Assembly: GCF_014196715.1 (NCBI RefSeq)
Contig: NZ_JACIEF010000002.1
Location: 1,303,671-1,367,670, forward strand
Length of the DNA: 64,000 bases
Direction: 5' to 3'
DNA from: Pedobacter zeae
Lineage (GTDB): Bacteria; Bacteroidota; Bacteroidia; Sphingobacteriales; Sphingobacteriaceae
The notes below the pieces were generated by a model. The model searched no databases. It worked only from the letters and a program-made list of their open reading frames with translations, and had not been told where the DNA came from. Position numbers and translations under genes: made by a program. Shown here piece by piece: positions 45,820 through 55,385 of the stretch (its first letter is position 1; every line of letters begins with the position of its first letter).

Positions 45820-46813
45820 AACTTTTTTTTGTGTAGACGCACATACCTGCGGAAATCCGGTTAGGTTGGTTGCAGGTGGCGGACCTCAGCTTAACGGCTC
45901 GAACATGAGCGAAAAGCGCCAGCATTTTTTGAAAGAATTCGATTGGATTCGAACCGGTTTAATGTTCGAACCACGCGGACACGACATGATGTCTGGCAGT
46001 ATCCTTTACCCGCCCCACGATCCGGCTAATGACGTAGCTGTACTGTTTATCGAAACCAGTGGTTGCCTCCCGATGTGCGGTCACGGTACTATCGGTACCA
46101 TTACCATCGCTATTGAAGAAGGGCTCATCCAACCGAAAATACCAGGGGTAATCAGGATGGAAGCCCCCGCCGGATTGGTATTGATTGAATATAAACAGGA
46201 AGGTAAAAAGGTTAAATCGGTTAAACTGAAAAACGTGGCTTCTTATCTGGCTGCCGAAAATCTTCAGGTAGAGTGCCCCGATTTGGGGATGCTTAGTTTT
46301 GATGTGGCTTATGGCGGAAATTTCTACGCCATTGTAGATCCGCAGGAAAATTTTCCAGGCCTTGAAAACTATACCGCTGCGCAACTGGTTACCTGGAGCC
46401 AGACCATCAGAAAACAAATAAACGAACAATATACTTTTGTTCACCCACAGGATGCTACCATAAACGGCTGCAGCCACATACTATGGACAGGAAAAACAAT
46501 AGACCCTAATTCAACTGCAAGGAATGCCGTTTTTTATGGCGATAAGGCCATTGACCGGTCGCCTTGCGGAACGGGTACCTCGGCACGCCTGGCCCAATGG
46601 TTTGCTAAAGGGAAACTAAAACAGGGAGAGGATTTTGTTCATGAAAGTTTTATTGGCAGCAAGTTTATTGGAAGAGTTGAAGAAGTTGTAGACCTGAACG
46701 GAATCAAAGCCATCATACCAAGTGTAGAGGGTTGGGCAAAAGTTTATGGCTACAATACCATCAAAGTAGATGCCGAAGATGATCCGTATGCTTATGGATT
46801 TCAGGTGATTTAA
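45812..46813 (+). CDS. 4-Hydroxyproline 2-epimerase
   Basis: This 333-residue protein of the proline racemase family has both catalytic cysteines: C89 in PMCGHGTIG and C252 in DRSPCGTGTSARLA. The Cys/Cys pair separates epimerases and racemases from the trans-3-hydroxyproline dehydratases, which have Ser/Thr and Cys or Thr. The neighbouring genes for D-hydroxyproline oxidation select hydroxyproline over proline as substrate. It converts trans-4-hydroxy-L-proline to cis-4-hydroxy-D-proline, the first catabolic step. The start ATG lies inside the preceding gene. Confidence 0.92.
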   Translation: MSKTFFCVDAHTCGNPVRLVAGGGPQLNGSNMSEKRQHFLKEFDWIRTGLMFEPRGHDMMSGSILYPPHDPANDVAVLFIETSGCLPMCGHGTIGTITIAIEEGLIQPKIPGVIRMEAPAGLVLIEYKQEGKKVKSVKLKNVASYLAAENLQVECPDLGMLSFDVAYGGNFYAIVDPQENFPGLENYTAAQLVTWSQTIRKQINEQYTFVHPQDATINGCSHILWTGKTIDPNSTARNAVFYGDKAIDRSPCGTGTSARLAQWFAKGKLKQGEDFVHESFIGSKFIGRVEEVVDLNGIKAIIPSVEGWAKVYGYNTIKVDAEDDPYAYGFQVI

Positions 46814-46854
46814 TGGGATTTAAAAAAATAATATCAGCAGTATAAATTAAAAGG

Positions 46855-48096
46855 ATGTCGAAAGTATTAATTATAGGTGGTGGAATTGTAGGCCTGACTT
46901 CAGCGTTTTACCTGCAGAAAAGGGGTTACGAAATAACAATTCTGGATAAAGGAGATATTACCGACAACTGCTCATTTGGTAATGCCGGGATGATTGTACC
47001 AAGCCATTTTGTGCCTTTGGCTGCACCTGGTATGATCAAACAAGGGATCCGCTGGATGTTCGACAGCAAAAGTCCCTTTTATGTTCGTCCGTCTTTAAAT
47101 GTTAACCTCATTAACTGGGGTCTGAAATTTATGAAACATGCCACGGCAAAACATGTAAGCCAATCGGCAGTGCCCTTACGCGATTTATCATTACTGAGCA
47201 AAAAGCTATATGAAGGTTTGGCAAAGGAGCCTGATTTCGATTTCGAATTGACGAATAATGGTATTCTGGCATTTTATAAAACAGAAAAAGCAGGAGAGGA
47301 AGAAGCGCATTTAGCGGCAAAAGCAGTTGAACTGGGCCTGGATATGGCGGTACTATCTGCTGATGAATGCCGTGCATTACAACCTGATTTAAAATTAGAT
47401 GTTTTAGGCGCTGTGCATTACCGCTGCGATGCCCATCTTTATCCGACAAAATTGATGGATGCTTTGCTTAAGTATTTAGTAAACAATGGTGTTAAGATAG
47501 AACGTGGCAAAGAGGTTGATAGAATTGAAACGGCAGGCAATCGCATTACAAAGGTTTTTACAGGCAATATCGCCTGGGAAGCCGATCAGTATGTTTTGGC
47601 AACCGGTTCATGGTCGCCGGCTGTGGCAAAAATGGCCGGCGTGAAGATCTCTTTAATGCCTGGTAAAGGTTATTCTTTTATGGAACCGGAACCTCAGCAG
47701 CGTTTAACCATTCCGGCACTGCTTTGCGAAGCCAGGGTGGCCATAACGCCAATGAACGGCCAGATCAGGTATGGTGGTACCATGGAGTTAGATAAGATTA
47801 ATACCCGCATTAATATGGAAAGGGTTAAAGGGATTGTAGAATCGGTTCCGGCCTATTTTCCAGATTTAAAGCCGGCAGTTCCTTCAGAAAAAGATATCTG
47901 GTATGGTTTCCGGCCATCATCTCCTGATGGTTTGCCGTATATCGGAAGAAGCGAAAAAAGAGAAAACCTGATCATCGCTACCGGACACGGTATGATGGGA
48001 TTAAGTTTAGGGCCGGCAACAGGTTTATTGGTTAGCCAGATTGTTTCAGGTATCGCTACCGATCTGAAAATGGAGCCTTATGCAGTAACGAGGTAA
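46855..48096 (+). CDS. FAD-dependent D-amino-acid dehydrogenase, probably cis-4-hydroxy-D-proline dehydrogenase
   Basis: This 413-residue DadA-like flavoprotein carries the FAD-binding GGGIVGLTSAFYLQKRGYEI at its N-terminus. It has the C-terminal family block DIWYGFRPSSPDGLPYIGRS, with IATGHGMMGLSLGPATG closing the FAD site. In this operon its substrate should be cis-4-hydroxy-D-proline, giving delta-1-pyrroline-4-hydroxy-2-carboxylate for the deaminase encoded at 43301. It follows the epimerase by 41 bp, with AAAAGG as a ribosome-binding-like stretch before the ATG. Confidence 0.9.
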   Translation: MSKVLIIGGGIVGLTSAFYLQKRGYEITILDKGDITDNCSFGNAGMIVPSHFVPLAAPGMIKQGIRWMFDSKSPFYVRPSLNVNLINWGLKFMKHATAKHVSQSAVPLRDLSLLSKKLYEGLAKEPDFDFELTNNGILAFYKTEKAGEEEAHLAAKAVELGLDMAVLSADECRALQPDLKLDVLGAVHYRCDAHLYPTKLMDALLKYLVNNGVKIERGKEVDRIETAGNRITKVFTGNIAWEADQYVLATGSWSPAVAKMAGVKISLMPGKGYSFMEPEPQQRLTIPALLCEARVAITPMNGQIRYGGTMELDKINTRINMERVKGIVESVPAYFPDLKPAVPSEKDIWYGFRPSSPDGLPYIGRSEKRENLIIATGHGMMGLSLGPATGLLVSQIVSGIATDLKMEPYAVTR

Positions 48097-48110
48097 TACA
48101 CCTTGTTAGT

Positions 48111-48197
48111 CGGGATTACAAATCCCGGCTTCACCATTTTTGATTTTTTCCACTGGATTAAAAATCCACAATACATTGCGCCGGATTATAAATCCAG
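48111..48197. repeat. Array of three GGATT-N3-AATCC hairpins
   Basis: CGGGATT/AATCCCG (48111-48117 and 48121-48127), TGGATT/AATCCA (48154-48159 and 48163-48168) and GGATT/AATCC (48183-48187 and 48191-48195) lie in a row after the dehydrogenase gene. All share a three-base loop. They may end the operon transcript or be small mobile palindromes. The rest of 48198-48456 is AT-rich, holds no gene and must contain the promoter of the AraC-type regulator. Confidence 0.6.
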
Positions 48198-48456
48198 ACC
48201 AGCAAATCGGGGTGTTTCGCCCAAAAATCTCCTTATTTGACTTTATAATAATTCGAATTAATCGATTTAGATGTTGCCTTACAGCGTGTTAACTAAATAT
48301 ATAGTGGTCTGTGAGCAGGCAATCCCCAGCAAAAGTCTGTCATATTTTACCAAATTATAGCAGGATTTTAACCTTATATAAGTTTTATTGGTTTATTTGA
48401 GTTAATATTCATACATTCAATTCGAAATCAACAAACCAAACTTAACTAACTGAACA

Positions 48457-49359
48457 ATGAAAGTATTACCATTTACCATGCTTGTTCCTGATGACAAGAG
48501 TGTGATATCGGAACATATTGAATTGCCTTATTTTTACCAATACCTGCACCGCCACGACGAATGGCAGATCACCTACATAGAAAAGGGAGAGGGTACGTTA
48601 ATTGCAGGGAATGATATGCATGCTTTCCGGTCGGGCGATATTTTTGTAATCGGCGCAAAACTTCCGCATCTGTTTAAAAGCAATCCCGAGTATTTCTCTG
48701 CTGACAGCAATAAGACGATCAAGGCATGCTCCATTTACTTTAATCCGAATGGTATTTTGGCTTCCTTGTTTAATCTTCCAGAAATGAAGATGGCCAGTAG
48801 TTTTTTAGCTAAAAACAAACATGGTTTCAAAATTCCGGCTGCTTTTACTAAAAACATGGTAACCAAAATGTTTAATGTTCATGAAGCGTCGGGAGTTGAT
48901 GTGCTGTTTAACTTTCTGAAATTGGTTAACAGCCTCCAGGATTTAAATGAGAATGTAGAGCCATTATGCTCGGAGATGTATTCTTCAAACGTAACCGAGA
49001 ATGAAGGCATGCGTTTAAGCAAGATCATAAACTTTATCACCGAAAACTACAATAACCAGATTTCTTTAGAAGATGTGGCCAATGCCGCATTTATGACCCC
49101 TCAGGCCTTCTGCAGGTATTTTAAGAAACACACCGGGCATACTTTTGTATCATTTTTAAATGAAGTAAGAATTAACGATGCCTGTAAAAGCCTTATTTCG
49201 GGCGAAAAGGCCGATTGCATTTCAGGCGTAGCCTATAAAGCGGGCTTTAATAGCATTACCAATTTTAACCGGGTATTTAAAAGTATTATCGGGCAATCGC
49301 CAAGGGCATATATAGATACCTATAATAATGTAAGCAGGGTAAGCTATGTAGGCGCCTAA
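48457..49359 (+). CDS. AraC family transcriptional regulator
   Basis: This 300-residue protein has an N-terminal cupin-like sensor (~15-90: YLHRHDEWQITYIEKGEGTL, HAFRSGDIFVIGAKLPHLF). Its C-terminal AraC double helix-turn-helix (~190-290) shows ISLEDVANAAFMTPQAFCRY, FKKHTGHTFVSFLNEVRIND and VAYKAGFNSITNFNRVFKSI. Its position between the catabolic operon and the peptidase/permease genes suggests it is the regulator of hydroxyproline use. The ligand, perhaps hydroxyproline or a pathway intermediate, is inferred. Confidence 0.9.
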   Translation: MKVLPFTMLVPDDKSVISEHIELPYFYQYLHRHDEWQITYIEKGEGTLIAGNDMHAFRSGDIFVIGAKLPHLFKSNPEYFSADSNKTIKACSIYFNPNGILASLFNLPEMKMASSFLAKNKHGFKIPAAFTKNMVTKMFNVHEASGVDVLFNFLKLVNSLQDLNENVEPLCSEMYSSNVTENEGMRLSKIINFITENYNNQISLEDVANAAFMTPQAFCRYFKKHTGHTFVSFLNEVRINDACKSLISGEKADCISGVAYKAGFNSITNFNRVFKSIIGQSPRAYIDTYNNVSRVSYVGA

Positions 49360-49404
49360 GCAAAAACACTTTATTTTTTACCAAAAAGCAAGCTATTTTT
49401 TCAA

Positions 49405-51222
49405 ATGGACGCAAATGCTATTTGCCAAACTGAACCGACCCCAATGCGAAGTAAATCAATTTTTTTAGTTTTTCTGTTCATGCTAAGCCTGTTGCCAGGT
49501 ACTTTTGTATTTGCGCAAACTTCGAATCAGAGTTTGTACGAACAGACCAGCGAAATGGGTACGCTCATTGTAGGCTACCAAAGGGATGTTGATGCCATTA
49601 ACGATTTTTATTATCCGTATTCTACAGGCGGCACTTATTCTTTCCCGATGACTACTTTTAAAAGTCCGGAGCAGAGAAAACGCCTGCGGGATATCAACAA
49701 CGATTACTTAAGCAAGTTAAAATTGGCCGGGTTTGAGCGCTTTAGTATTTATGGCAAAGTAGATTATATCCTGCTTAAAAAGGAGATAGAATCTTCTGCC
49801 TGGCTCTTAGCTAAAGAGGAGGCAGATTATAATGCCCTATCGAAGTATTTTACCTTTGCTGATGCCATTTATGCACTCGAAAAATTAAGAAGAAGGGGGA
49901 CGTACCAGGAAGGTGCTGTACTGGCTGCACAGATCGATAACATTGCGAAGCAGGTTGATGCCTTGAACCTTAATTTCAAAAAAGGGATATTAAAACCCGA
50001 TCAGCTTAAAATGGCAACGGCCATAACTTTGAGTTTAAAATACCGTTTAAAGGGTTTTTATCAATTTTATATGGATTACGAGCCCGGTTTTACCTGGTGG
50101 GTGCCTAAACCTTACGAGCGGTTAGACCTCGCTTTAACCAATTACGCTAAACTTTTTAACGATAATAGCGATGCGGTTCCCGTAAAATCAACTAAACCAG
50201 AAATTAAAGGAAATCCGATTGGAAGAGAAGAGCTGATCAGGCAATTAAATGCGGAGTTTATTCCTTATACGCCCGAAGAATTGATCAGGCTTGCCGAAAG
50301 AGAATTTAAGTTTTGCGACGAAGAGCTTTTGAAAGCATCAGCAGCTATGGGTTTTGGAAATGACTGGAAAAAAGCCCAGGAAAAAATCAAGAACAGTTAT
50401 GTGCCTTTGGGTAAACAGCCAGAGCTGATTGTAAAACTCCAGGATGATGCCTTAAATTTTATAAAAGCCAACGATCTGATCAGCATCCCGGCGCTTGCAG
50501 AAGAAACCTGGGGTATGGTGATGATGTCGGCCGAACGCCAGCTGGTGAACCCGTTTTTTACCGGTGGACGCGAAATCAGCATTTCTTATCCAACCAATGC
50601 CATGGAGGAAGACGATAAGTTAATGAGCATGCGCGGCAACAATCCTTATTTTTCAAGGGGAACAGTACAGCACGAACTTTTACCGGGCCATCATTACCAG
50701 TATTTTATCAACAGCCGTTATAAAAGCTATCGCGATCCTTTTAAAACACCTTTCAGCGTAGAAGGCTGGCCGTTATATTGGGAGCTTTTGCTCTATGATA
50801 AAGGTTTTGCCAAAACCCCCGAAGAAAAAATGGGAATGCTTTTCTGGCGCATGCACCGTTGTGCCAGGATCCTTTTTTCGCTGAACTTCCACCTGGGTAA
50901 ATGGACCCCTCAGCAATGCGTCGATTTCCTGGTCGACCGTGTAGGGCACGAACGTGCCAATGCCGAAGGCGAAGTACGAAGATCTTTCAAAGGCGATTAC
51001 AGCCCTTTATACCAGGTAGCTTACCTTACCGGAGGATTACAGCTTTTTGCGCTTAAAAAAGAATTGGTTGATAGCGGTAAAATGAGCTTTAAGGATTTTC
51101 ACGATGCTGTAATAAAGGAAAACTTAATCCCTGTAGAAATGATCAGGGCTACTTTAACCCAACAGCCCTTAACACGCGATTTCACTACCTCATGGCATTT
51201 TTACGACCAGCTTAATAAATAA
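49405..51222 (+). CDS. Exported DUF885 family metallopeptidase-like protein
   Basis: This 605-residue protein has a signal peptide; the ATG at 49444 (MRSKSIFLVFLFMLSLLPGT) gives a cleaner signal than the one at 49405, so either may be used. The hallmark VQHELLPGHHYQYFI is the putative zinc site of the DUF885 family, and EGWPLYWELLLYDKG and YQVAYLTGGLQLFALKK are other family blocks. These proteins are thought to be peptidases, though few are characterised. It lies 45 bp behind the AraC gene and just before an amino-acid permease, so a role in peptide use fits. Confidence 0.87.
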   Translation: MDANAICQTEPTPMRSKSIFLVFLFMLSLLPGTFVFAQTSNQSLYEQTSEMGTLIVGYQRDVDAINDFYYPYSTGGTYSFPMTTFKSPEQRKRLRDINNDYLSKLKLAGFERFSIYGKVDYILLKKEIESSAWLLAKEEADYNALSKYFTFADAIYALEKLRRRGTYQEGAVLAAQIDNIAKQVDALNLNFKKGILKPDQLKMATAITLSLKYRLKGFYQFYMDYEPGFTWWVPKPYERLDLALTNYAKLFNDNSDAVPVKSTKPEIKGNPIGREELIRQLNAEFIPYTPEELIRLAEREFKFCDEELLKASAAMGFGNDWKKAQEKIKNSYVPLGKQPELIVKLQDDALNFIKANDLISIPALAEETWGMVMMSAERQLVNPFFTGGREISISYPTNAMEEDDKLMSMRGNNPYFSRGTVQHELLPGHHYQYFINSRYKSYRDPFKTPFSVEGWPLYWELLLYDKGFAKTPEEKMGMLFWRMHRCARILFSLNFHLGKWTPQQCVDFLVDRVGHERANAEGEVRRSFKGDYSPLYQVAYLTGGLQLFALKKELVDSGKMSFKDFHDAVIKENLIPVEMIRATLTQQPLTRDFTTSWHFYDQLNK

Positions 51223-51261
51223 AACCAATCGAACTATTTGAACCACCAAGCAACAGAACAC

Positions 51262-52710
51262 ATGATTGAAAAAGGAACCACCCAATTTAAACCCTCACTT
51301 AAACTGATGGATGCAACCATGCTTGTAGCCGGAAGTATGATCGGTTCGGGTATTTTTATTGTAAGTGCCGATATTACCCGTAATGTAGGCAGCTCCGGCT
51401 GGCTTTTAGTGGTTTGGCTCATTACAGGCTTCATGACACTTACTGCGGCATTGAGTTATGGCGAATTAAGCGCCATGTTCCCAAAAGCGGGCGGACAGTA
51501 TATTTATTTAAAGGAAGCCTACAATCCGCTGATCAGTTTTTTGTATGGCTGGAGTTTTTTTACAGTAATCCAAACCGCAACCATTGCCGCAGTGGGGGTG
51601 GCCTTTGCCAAGTTTACGGCTTATCTCGTCCCTAAATTAAGTGAAGATTTGGTTGCCGTCGATTTAGTTTTTTTTACCATCTCACCGGCACAGCTGTTGG
51701 CCATTGGTATCATTATTTTACTTACTTATATCAACAGCAGAGGGGTTAATGGCGGTAAAGTAATCCAAACTACCTTTACCGTGGCTAAGTTGTTAAGTTT
51801 ATTTGGACTGATCGTTTTCGGACTTTTCTTTTTAGATAAAGGGATCTGGAAAAACAATTGGGAAAATATGTGGACTTTAGGTCCGCTATCGGCCGATGGT
51901 AATATGGGTTCTTATACCACTTTTGCTGCCTTCGGAGCCATTGCTGCGGCAATGGTAGGTTCGATATTCAGTAGCGATTCCTGGCACAATGTTACTTTTA
52001 TTGCCGGCGAAATTAAAAACCCTGCACGCAATATTGGGCTAAGTTTAGCCCTGGGAACCATTATGGTAACAGTACTCTACATCCTCACCAATGTGATGTA
52101 TACCGGTGTACTTTCGCTACATGACATTGCTTATGCCGATAAAGACCGCGTGGCGGTTTCTGCAGCGAACCATATTTTCGGTACGGCAGGTACCATCATT
52201 ATCGCATTAATGATTATGGTTTCGACTTTCGGTTGCAACAATGGCTTAATTATGGCTGGCGCCAGGGTGTATTATTCAATGGCTAACGACGGGCTCTTCT
52301 TTAAGAAAGTTGCTACACTCAACCAAAATGCAGTTCCGGGATTTGGGCTGTGGATACAGTGTATTTTTGCCTGCTTATGGTGTATTAGTGGAAAATACGG
52401 GGATCTTTTGGATATGATCTCTTTTGTGGTGGTTATGTTTTACATGCTCACCATCTTTGGTATTTTTATTTTGCGTAGAAAACGCCCTCATGCCGACCGA
52501 CCTTATAAAGCCTTTGGTTACCCGGTATTACCCCTCATTTACATTGCAATGGGACTGGCGTTCTGCCTCCTGCTGATTATATTTAAACCCAAATTTACCT
52601 GGCCAGGATTAATTATCACTTTAATAGGCATACCGGTTTATTACCTGATTAAAGGGAGTATAGCCCGCCAGAACCTCAATGCAAAAGATGCAGTTAATGC
52701 GAAAGGTTAA
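51262..52710 (+). CDS. APC family amino acid permease
   Basis: This inner-membrane protein of about 482 residues has 12 or so hydrophobic segments. The APC entry motif is seen in MLVAGSMIGSGIFIVSADIT near the N-terminus, followed by FMTLTAALSYGELSAMFPKA. The frame begins at a TTG at 51238, but the ATG at 51262 is a better start. It probably takes up amino acids or short peptides released by the neighbouring peptidases; hydroxyproline or proline is a reasonable guess from context. The start is about 39 bp after the DUF885 stop. Confidence 0.87.
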   Translation: MIEKGTTQFKPSLKLMDATMLVAGSMIGSGIFIVSADITRNVGSSGWLLVVWLITGFMTLTAALSYGELSAMFPKAGGQYIYLKEAYNPLISFLYGWSFFTVIQTATIAAVGVAFAKFTAYLVPKLSEDLVAVDLVFFTISPAQLLAIGIIILLTYINSRGVNGGKVIQTTFTVAKLLSLFGLIVFGLFFLDKGIWKNNWENMWTLGPLSADGNMGSYTTFAAFGAIAAAMVGSIFSSDSWHNVTFIAGEIKNPARNIGLSLALGTIMVTVLYILTNVMYTGVLSLHDIAYADKDRVAVSAANHIFGTAGTIIIALMIMVSTFGCNNGLIMAGARVYYSMANDGLFFKKVATLNQNAVPGFGLWIQCIFACLWCISGKYGDLLDMISFVVVMFYMLTIFGIFILRRKRPHADRPYKAFGYPVLPLIYIAMGLAFCLLLIIFKPKFTWPGLIITLIGIPVYYLIKGSIARQNLNAKDAVNAKG

Positions 52711-52786
52711 AATAGTAATGTTACTGGTCAAAATTTGAAGGAAAACTGCAAAGCAGCCGTACTATATTTACCTTAAAAAATCTGTA

Positions 52787-55081
52787 ATGAGCATTTACGC
52801 AACCGTTAAAAAATCAATAGCCTTCATTTTACTAAGTTTTGTTTCGTTTCAGTCGCTGGCACAGCAAGCCGGGTTGCGGCCGTACGCACCAAGTGCTGCT
52901 GAAGTGGCGGATGCCTACCGGTTATCCATGAAACTAGATACCGCCTTACGCAATATTCCAACCAACAACGAGCTTATTCCTTTTTGGAACAAAGATGGGA
53001 CCGCCTTTTGGTACAAAAAGAATCTTCCCAACAGAACATGGGAATATTATAATGTAGAAGCTGCAACAGGTAAACGTAAAATCGCGTTCGATCATGATAA
53101 ACTTGCACAGCGTATCGAAAAGCTCACCGGTAAAAAACAGAATCCACTAAAAATTCAACTTTCTGAGCTTTATTTTTCCGATAAGGGCAATACTGCAAAA
53201 TTAAAAATACAGGATAATTGGTATGAGTTAAACCTAAACGATTATAATTTAACTAATACTAACGATACTACTATTTACCGCTATAATGCCAGGAGGCCTT
53301 TGCAGCAACGCAGATCGCGCTGGCAACGAAACCGGGAATCCAGAAAATCGCCGGATGGTAAAAGCGAAATCCTCATCCGCGGCGGCAACCTTTTTGTAAT
53401 TGATTTAGCTACAAAGGCCGAAACCCAACTGACTACCGATGGTAATGCCGATAAGCCATATGGCGAGTTTGCATGGTCGCCTGATGGAAAAAATATTGTT
53501 GCCTATAAAATCGATCCGAAAGAATTTAAAAAAGTACATTATGTTTTAAGTGCTGTGCCGGGAACCACACGTGGCGAATTAAAGTCGAGGGAATACGCAC
53601 AGCCTGGTGATGACTTTACCGCCTATCAGCCTTATGTTTTTAATGTAGCGACTAAAACTGCCATTAAGGTAGATGCTGAGCCGATCGATTTTTTTGGTGC
53701 ACCGGAAATACATTGGCGCGAGCATAACAGCCGGTATTATACCTACGAGAAGGTAGACCGTGGCCACCAGCGTTTCAGGGTAATTGAAGTAGACGTTTTA
53801 ACAGGGAAAACCAAAAACATTATCGACGAAAAAACCAAAACCTTCATTTACGAAAGCCGCATTTATACCAGGTATTTACCTAAAACAAATGAAATAATAT
53901 GGACGAGCGAGCAGGACGGTTGGCGACACCTTTATTTGGTGGATGCCCTAACCGGAAAGCAGCGCTTAATTACAAAAGGAAATTATGTAGTTCGGGATAT
54001 TGATAGTGTAGATATCGTAAAACGCCAGGTGTGGTTCAGGGCCAGTGGAATGCACGCTGACGAAGATCCTTATTTTATCCATTATTACAGGATTGGCTTT
54101 GATGGAAAGGGCCTGGTAAACCTCACACCAGAAAAAGGTAACCATAACCTCAGCTTTTCCCCAGATCGTAAATATTATATCGATAACTATTCCCAGGTAA
54201 ATATACCGCCTGTTAGCGAACTGAGACTAACAGCCAGCACAAAAAAAATTAACGAAATAGAGCATGGAAAAACAGATGCTTATCTGGCAACGGGCGTTAA
54301 ACTGCCTGAGGTGTTTGTGGCCAAGGGAAGAGATGGCATAACCGATATCTGGGGCATTGTTTGCCTCCCTTCAAAAATGGACCCGGACAAAACATATCCG
54401 GTTATCGAAAATATTTATGCAGGACCTCATGATAGTTTTGTACCTAAAAATTTCCTGCCGGCCAGCGAAATGCAGAGCATTGCCGAGTTAGGTTTTATAG
54501 TGGTACAGATCGATGGAATGGGTACTGCCAACCGGTCTAAAGCCTTTCATGATGTATGCTGGAAGAATATAGCTGATGCCGGATTTCCTGACAGGATATT
54601 GTGGATGAAAGCCATGGCGGTTAAATATCCCAATGCCGATATTTCAAGAGTTGGGATTTATGGTACTTCGGCGGGTGGGCAAAGCTCAACAGGAGCACTG
54701 TTGTTTCATCCCGAGTTTTACAAGGCCGCGGTTTCTGCCTGTGGTTGTCACGATAACCGCATCGATAAGCAGTGGTGGAACGAGCAATGGATGGGTTATC
54801 CCGTAGGGCCGCATTATGAAGAACAATCAAACATTACCAATGCAGGTAAATTACAGGGTAATCTATTCCTGATTGTTGGCGAGGCAGATGAAAATGTACC
54901 ACCCGAATCGACCTACAGGCTTGCCGATGCACTGATCAAAGCAAATAAAAATTTCGATATTTTAAGTATTCCGGGCATGGGGCACAGTGATGGAGGTGTG
55001 TACGGACGCAGGCGTAAACGCGATTTCTTTGTGAAACATTTACTTAATGCCGAACCCCCAAATCCGAATCTTTCAAAATAG
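52787..55081 (+). CDS. Exported S9 family peptidase (dipeptidyl peptidase IV-like)
   Basis: This 764-residue protein has a signal peptide ending near QSLAQ. The N-terminal beta-propeller (~80-500) has DPP-IV-like repeats (EFAWSPDGKNIVAYKIDPKE, IIWTSEQDGWRHLYLVD). The alpha/beta-hydrolase domain has the triad S628 (GTSAGGQS), D701 (GEADENVPP) and H733 (GMGHSDGG). S9B enzymes cut after proline, often releasing Xaa-Pro dipeptides. It is the last gene of the run that begins with the AraC regulator. TATATTTA with TTTG upstream could give it its own weak promoter at 52763-52770. Confidence 0.9.
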   Translation: MSIYATVKKSIAFILLSFVSFQSLAQQAGLRPYAPSAAEVADAYRLSMKLDTALRNIPTNNELIPFWNKDGTAFWYKKNLPNRTWEYYNVEAATGKRKIAFDHDKLAQRIEKLTGKKQNPLKIQLSELYFSDKGNTAKLKIQDNWYELNLNDYNLTNTNDTTIYRYNARRPLQQRRSRWQRNRESRKSPDGKSEILIRGGNLFVIDLATKAETQLTTDGNADKPYGEFAWSPDGKNIVAYKIDPKEFKKVHYVLSAVPGTTRGELKSREYAQPGDDFTAYQPYVFNVATKTAIKVDAEPIDFFGAPEIHWREHNSRYYTYEKVDRGHQRFRVIEVDVLTGKTKNIIDEKTKTFIYESRIYTRYLPKTNEIIWTSEQDGWRHLYLVDALTGKQRLITKGNYVVRDIDSVDIVKRQVWFRASGMHADEDPYFIHYYRIGFDGKGLVNLTPEKGNHNLSFSPDRKYYIDNYSQVNIPPVSELRLTASTKKINEIEHGKTDAYLATGVKLPEVFVAKGRDGITDIWGIVCLPSKMDPDKTYPVIENIYAGPHDSFVPKNFLPASEMQSIAELGFIVVQIDGMGTANRSKAFHDVCWKNIADAGFPDRILWMKAMAVKYPNADISRVGIYGTSAGGQSSTGALLFHPEFYKAAVSACGCHDNRIDKQWWNEQWMGYPVGPHYEEQSNITNAGKLQGNLFLIVGEADENVPPESTYRLADALIKANKNFDILSIPGMGHSDGGVYGRRRKRDFFVKHLLNAEPPNPNLSK

Positions 55082-55087
55082 ATGTGC

Positions 55088-55352
55088 TGGTTCACTGGTC
55101 ATTGGTTCATTGGTCATTAGTAAATGCAAGCTTTTAACTGCCAATTGGTTATTGGTTATTAGTTATTAGTTCATTGGTAACTGCCAACTGTAAATTAGTT
55201 CACTGGTCATTAGTTCATTGGTCATTGGTTCATTGGTAACTGCCAACTGCAAACTGGTTTATTGGTCATTGGTTCACTGGTTTATTGGTCATTGGTTCAC
55301 TGGTCATTGGTTCATTGATAACTGTAAACTACCAACTGCAACCTGGTTCATT
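55088..55352. repeat. Minisatellite-like low-complexity region
   Basis: Degenerate repeats of TTCATTGGTCATTGG-type words alternate with AACTGCCAACTGCAAACTGG-type words across the whole gap. There is no open frame. It is noisy tandem DNA, not a CRISPR array, because units vary in length and have no unique spacers. Confidence 0.85.
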
Positions 55353-55385
55353 CCATATTGGATATAATTAGTTATTTTAGCTATC

